Positions 62,952 through 64,000 of a stretch of 64,000 nt of DNA are shown here, piece by piece (the stretch's first letter is position 1; the number at the start of each line of letters is the position of its first letter). The notes below the pieces were generated by a model. The model ran no database searches. It had not been told where the DNA came from and was given only the letters and a program-made list of their open reading frames with translations. The stretch is from Bacillota bacterium (GTDB lineage Bacteria; Bacillota; Clostridia; DSM-8532), in assembly GCA_023415205.1 (NCBI GenBank), contig JAEZLR010000034.1, positions 17,210 to 81,209 of the forward strand, in the 5' to 3' direction. The position numbers and the translations under genes are program-made.

Positions 62952-62983
62952 TGATTGATATATATTTATCAATCAAGTATAAT
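62952..62983 (+). promoter_or_regulatory. SDR gene promoter with palindromic operator at -35
   Basis: TTGATA (62955-62960), 17 bp, TATAAT (62978-62983). TGATTGATA (62952-62960) and TATCAATCA (62967-62975) form a perfect 9-bp inverted repeat spaced by 6 nt that covers the -35 box, so a repressor bound there would exclude RNA polymerase. Confidence 0.75.
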
Positions 62984-63032
62984 GGGAGTGCAAAAGTGGC
63001 ACAGTTAAAGTAGACATGAGGAGGATTTTATT

Positions 63033-63806
63033 ATGACCCATAAGAATTTGTTTGATTTGACCGGAAGGGTAGCTGTTGTAACGGGTGCTTCATCCGGATT
63101 AGGTGTTCAGATGGCGAAGGCTCTCGCCCGACAGGGTGCGGATATAGCTATTATGGCCAGACGTAAGGAAAAGCTTGAGGGTGTGGCCAATGAAATTAAG
63201 GCCATGGGTGTAAAGTGCCTGGCCGTTCAGTGTGACATTACTGATACTGAAGAGATCATAAAGGCTGCAGGGCTGATAGAGGCTGAGTTTGGCAAGGTTG
63301 ATATTCTTATCAACAATGCAGGCTCCGGAGGTGTTGGCCCTGCAGAAGAAACCACGGATGAAGCCTGGAGCCATACCATTAAAGTGGACCTAGACGGCGT
63401 TTTTAAGGTATCCCGTGAATTTGGAAAAATCATGATTAAGAACAAATACGGACGAATTATTAATATTTCTTCCATGTACGGAATGGTTGGAAACATGGCT
63501 CTGCCCACCGCGGCCTATCATGCGGCAAAGGGTGGCGTTGTGAATTTAACACGTGCCCTGGCCTCAGAATGGGCTAAACACGGTATTACAGTGAATGCGC
63601 TTTGCCCCGGCTATTTTGCAACAGAGCTGACGGTTGATACCCTGAATACGGAGTCCTTCACTAATTATATGAAAGCGACGGTGCCTGTCGGACGCTATGG
63701 CCATGAGGGTGAATTGGATACTACAGCCGTTTATCTTGCCTCTGACGCATCTTCCTATGTAACAGGCGTTATACTGCCGGTCGACGGTGGTTACACCTGC
63801 GTATAA
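63033..63806 (+). CDS. Short-chain dehydrogenase/reductase (gluconate 5-dehydrogenase-like)
   Basis: 257 residues, classical SDR. Cofactor site TGASSGLG (about residues 16-23) followed by ARRKEK, which suggests NADP preference. NNAG at about 91, catalytic Ser in INISSMYG, and the YHAAK (Tyr-x3-Lys) motif at about 161. The C-terminus is ILPVDGGYT. Similarity is highest to gluconate 5-dehydrogenase/3-oxoacyl-ACP reductase types; the true substrate cannot be read. TGAGGAGG before the ATG. Single gene with a strong operator-bearing promoter, so expression is probably induced by its sugar-acid substrate (inference). Confidence 0.88.
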   Translation: MTHKNLFDLTGRVAVVTGASSGLGVQMAKALARQGADIAIMARRKEKLEGVANEIKAMGVKCLAVQCDITDTEEIIKAAGLIEAEFGKVDILINNAGSGGVGPAEETTDEAWSHTIKVDLDGVFKVSREFGKIMIKNKYGRIINISSMYGMVGNMALPTAAYHAAKGGVVNLTRALASEWAKHGITVNALCPGYFATELTVDTLNTESFTNYMKATVPVGRYGHEGELDTTAVYLASDASSYVTGVILPVDGGYTCV

Positions 63807-63870
63807 GCCCTATTGAGAATTACAACCTCAAAGGTTATTTACACCTGTAGTGTATGTTCTGTATAAGAAA

Positions 63871-64000
63871 GGGGCTGTCTCAAAAGTTTGATTGATGATA
63901 GGCCATGATGTTTAAATCTTCTTGCTGTCCTCGTCGCAGGAAGTTGTCAATGCTCGTTTTTGTTCTTGTGAGGTCGCTGGCAATCGCGCCATCCAGGTTG
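63871..64000 (-). mobile_element. Partial insertion sequence, right edge of the window
   Basis: It begins with GGGGCTGTCTCAAAAG, a typical IS terminal repeat, 64 bp after the SDR gene, and continues past the window with a transposase-like frame. The other end and the target duplication cannot be seen. Confidence 0.5.
63880..64000 (-). CDS. C-terminal end of a transposase, cut by the window edge
   Basis: The minus-strand frame ending in TGA at 63882-63880 encodes about 40 residues closing in NIMAYHQSNF, with no stop up to the window end. The stop codon lies inside GGGGCTGTCTCAAAA (63871-63885), which resembles the terminal inverted repeat of IS1182/IS4-like elements, where the transposase gene runs to the very end of the element. 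The family cannot be settled from this fragment. It is very short, so the call rests mainly on the terminal repeat. Confidence 0.5.
   Translation of the reverse strand, partial: NLDGAIASDLTRTKTSIDNFLRRGQQEDLNIMAYHQSNF

Noticed and set aside
1..64000. CRISPR arrays, rRNA and tRNA genes
   Set aside because: No regularly spaced direct repeats and no recognisable rRNA or tRNA sequences were noticed when reading either strand; a covariance search would be needed to exclude a tRNA fully.

Overview
The window looks like a chromosomal segment of an anaerobic, amino-acid-fermenting member of the Firmicutes (Clostridia type). The reasons are AGGAGG-type ribosome binding sites with many GTG and TTG starts, a tryptophan-type T-box leader, the [FeFe]-hydrogenase maturase HydF, indolepyruvate:ferredoxin oxidoreductase, a giant BadF/HgdC-type activase, ECF transport, a surface amylopullulanase with SLH anchors, and carboxynorspermidine-type polyamine genes. 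No rRNA, tRNA or CRISPR array was seen, so genus cannot be given. The only sign of a mobile element is at the right edge.

Layout. 1-8.1 kb (+): the tail of pdxA, aspA, hydF, an AraC/GyrI-like regulator, and a UvrA-type ATPase carrying two N-terminal TsaA/TrmO-like domains. 8.1-12.3 kb (+): mntP, then a T-box with a UGG specifier controlling a tryptophan ECF transporter (trpP, two ATPases, EcfT). 12.3-19.3 kb (-): a 1421-residue activase, then a radical SAM/SPASM enzyme coupled to a membrane protein whose C-terminal tail carries a Cys-Ala repeat. 19.5-21.3 kb (+): a membrane-anchored TIR protein. 21.3-25 kb (-): iorA-iorB and a phenylacetate-CoA-ligase-like gene. 25-31 kb: a MotA-like/LuxR pair and a convergent Lhr helicase. 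31-43.4 kb (+): an Eis-like acetyltransferase, PutP, a polar amino acid ABC transporter, a complete LivKHMGF transporter with a CBS-ACT protein, and a dihydrolipoamide dehydrogenase. 43.4-45.5 kb (-): a sugar-type MFS carrier and a glycerophosphodiesterase. 45.5-53.7 kb (+): two cre-like operators and a 2540-residue amylase-pullulanase. 53.8-64 kb: polyamine genes, a CBS protein, a lipoprotein (-), a CHASE4-HAMP-PAS-GGDEF-HD-GYP sensor, a TipA-type MerR regulator, an ABC-F protein, an SDR enzyme, and the end of an insertion sequence.

The genes fit an organism that imports amino acids by several routes (Trp ECF, PutP, polar and branched-chain ABC systems), oxidises aromatic keto acids with ferredoxin (Ior), makes hydrogen (HydF), and degrades starch or pullulan at its surface.

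The strongest candidate for an undescribed system is the radical SAM/SPASM enzyme with its coupled Cys-Ala-tailed membrane protein. Next are the TsaA-TsaA-UvrA fusion, the T-box-controlled tryptophan ECF operon, the membrane TIR protein, and the giant activase with a structured element upstream. Several promoters carry clear palindromic operators (putP, the SDR gene, the MerR gene, the amylopullulanase). All function statements rest on reading motifs by eye; no database search was run.
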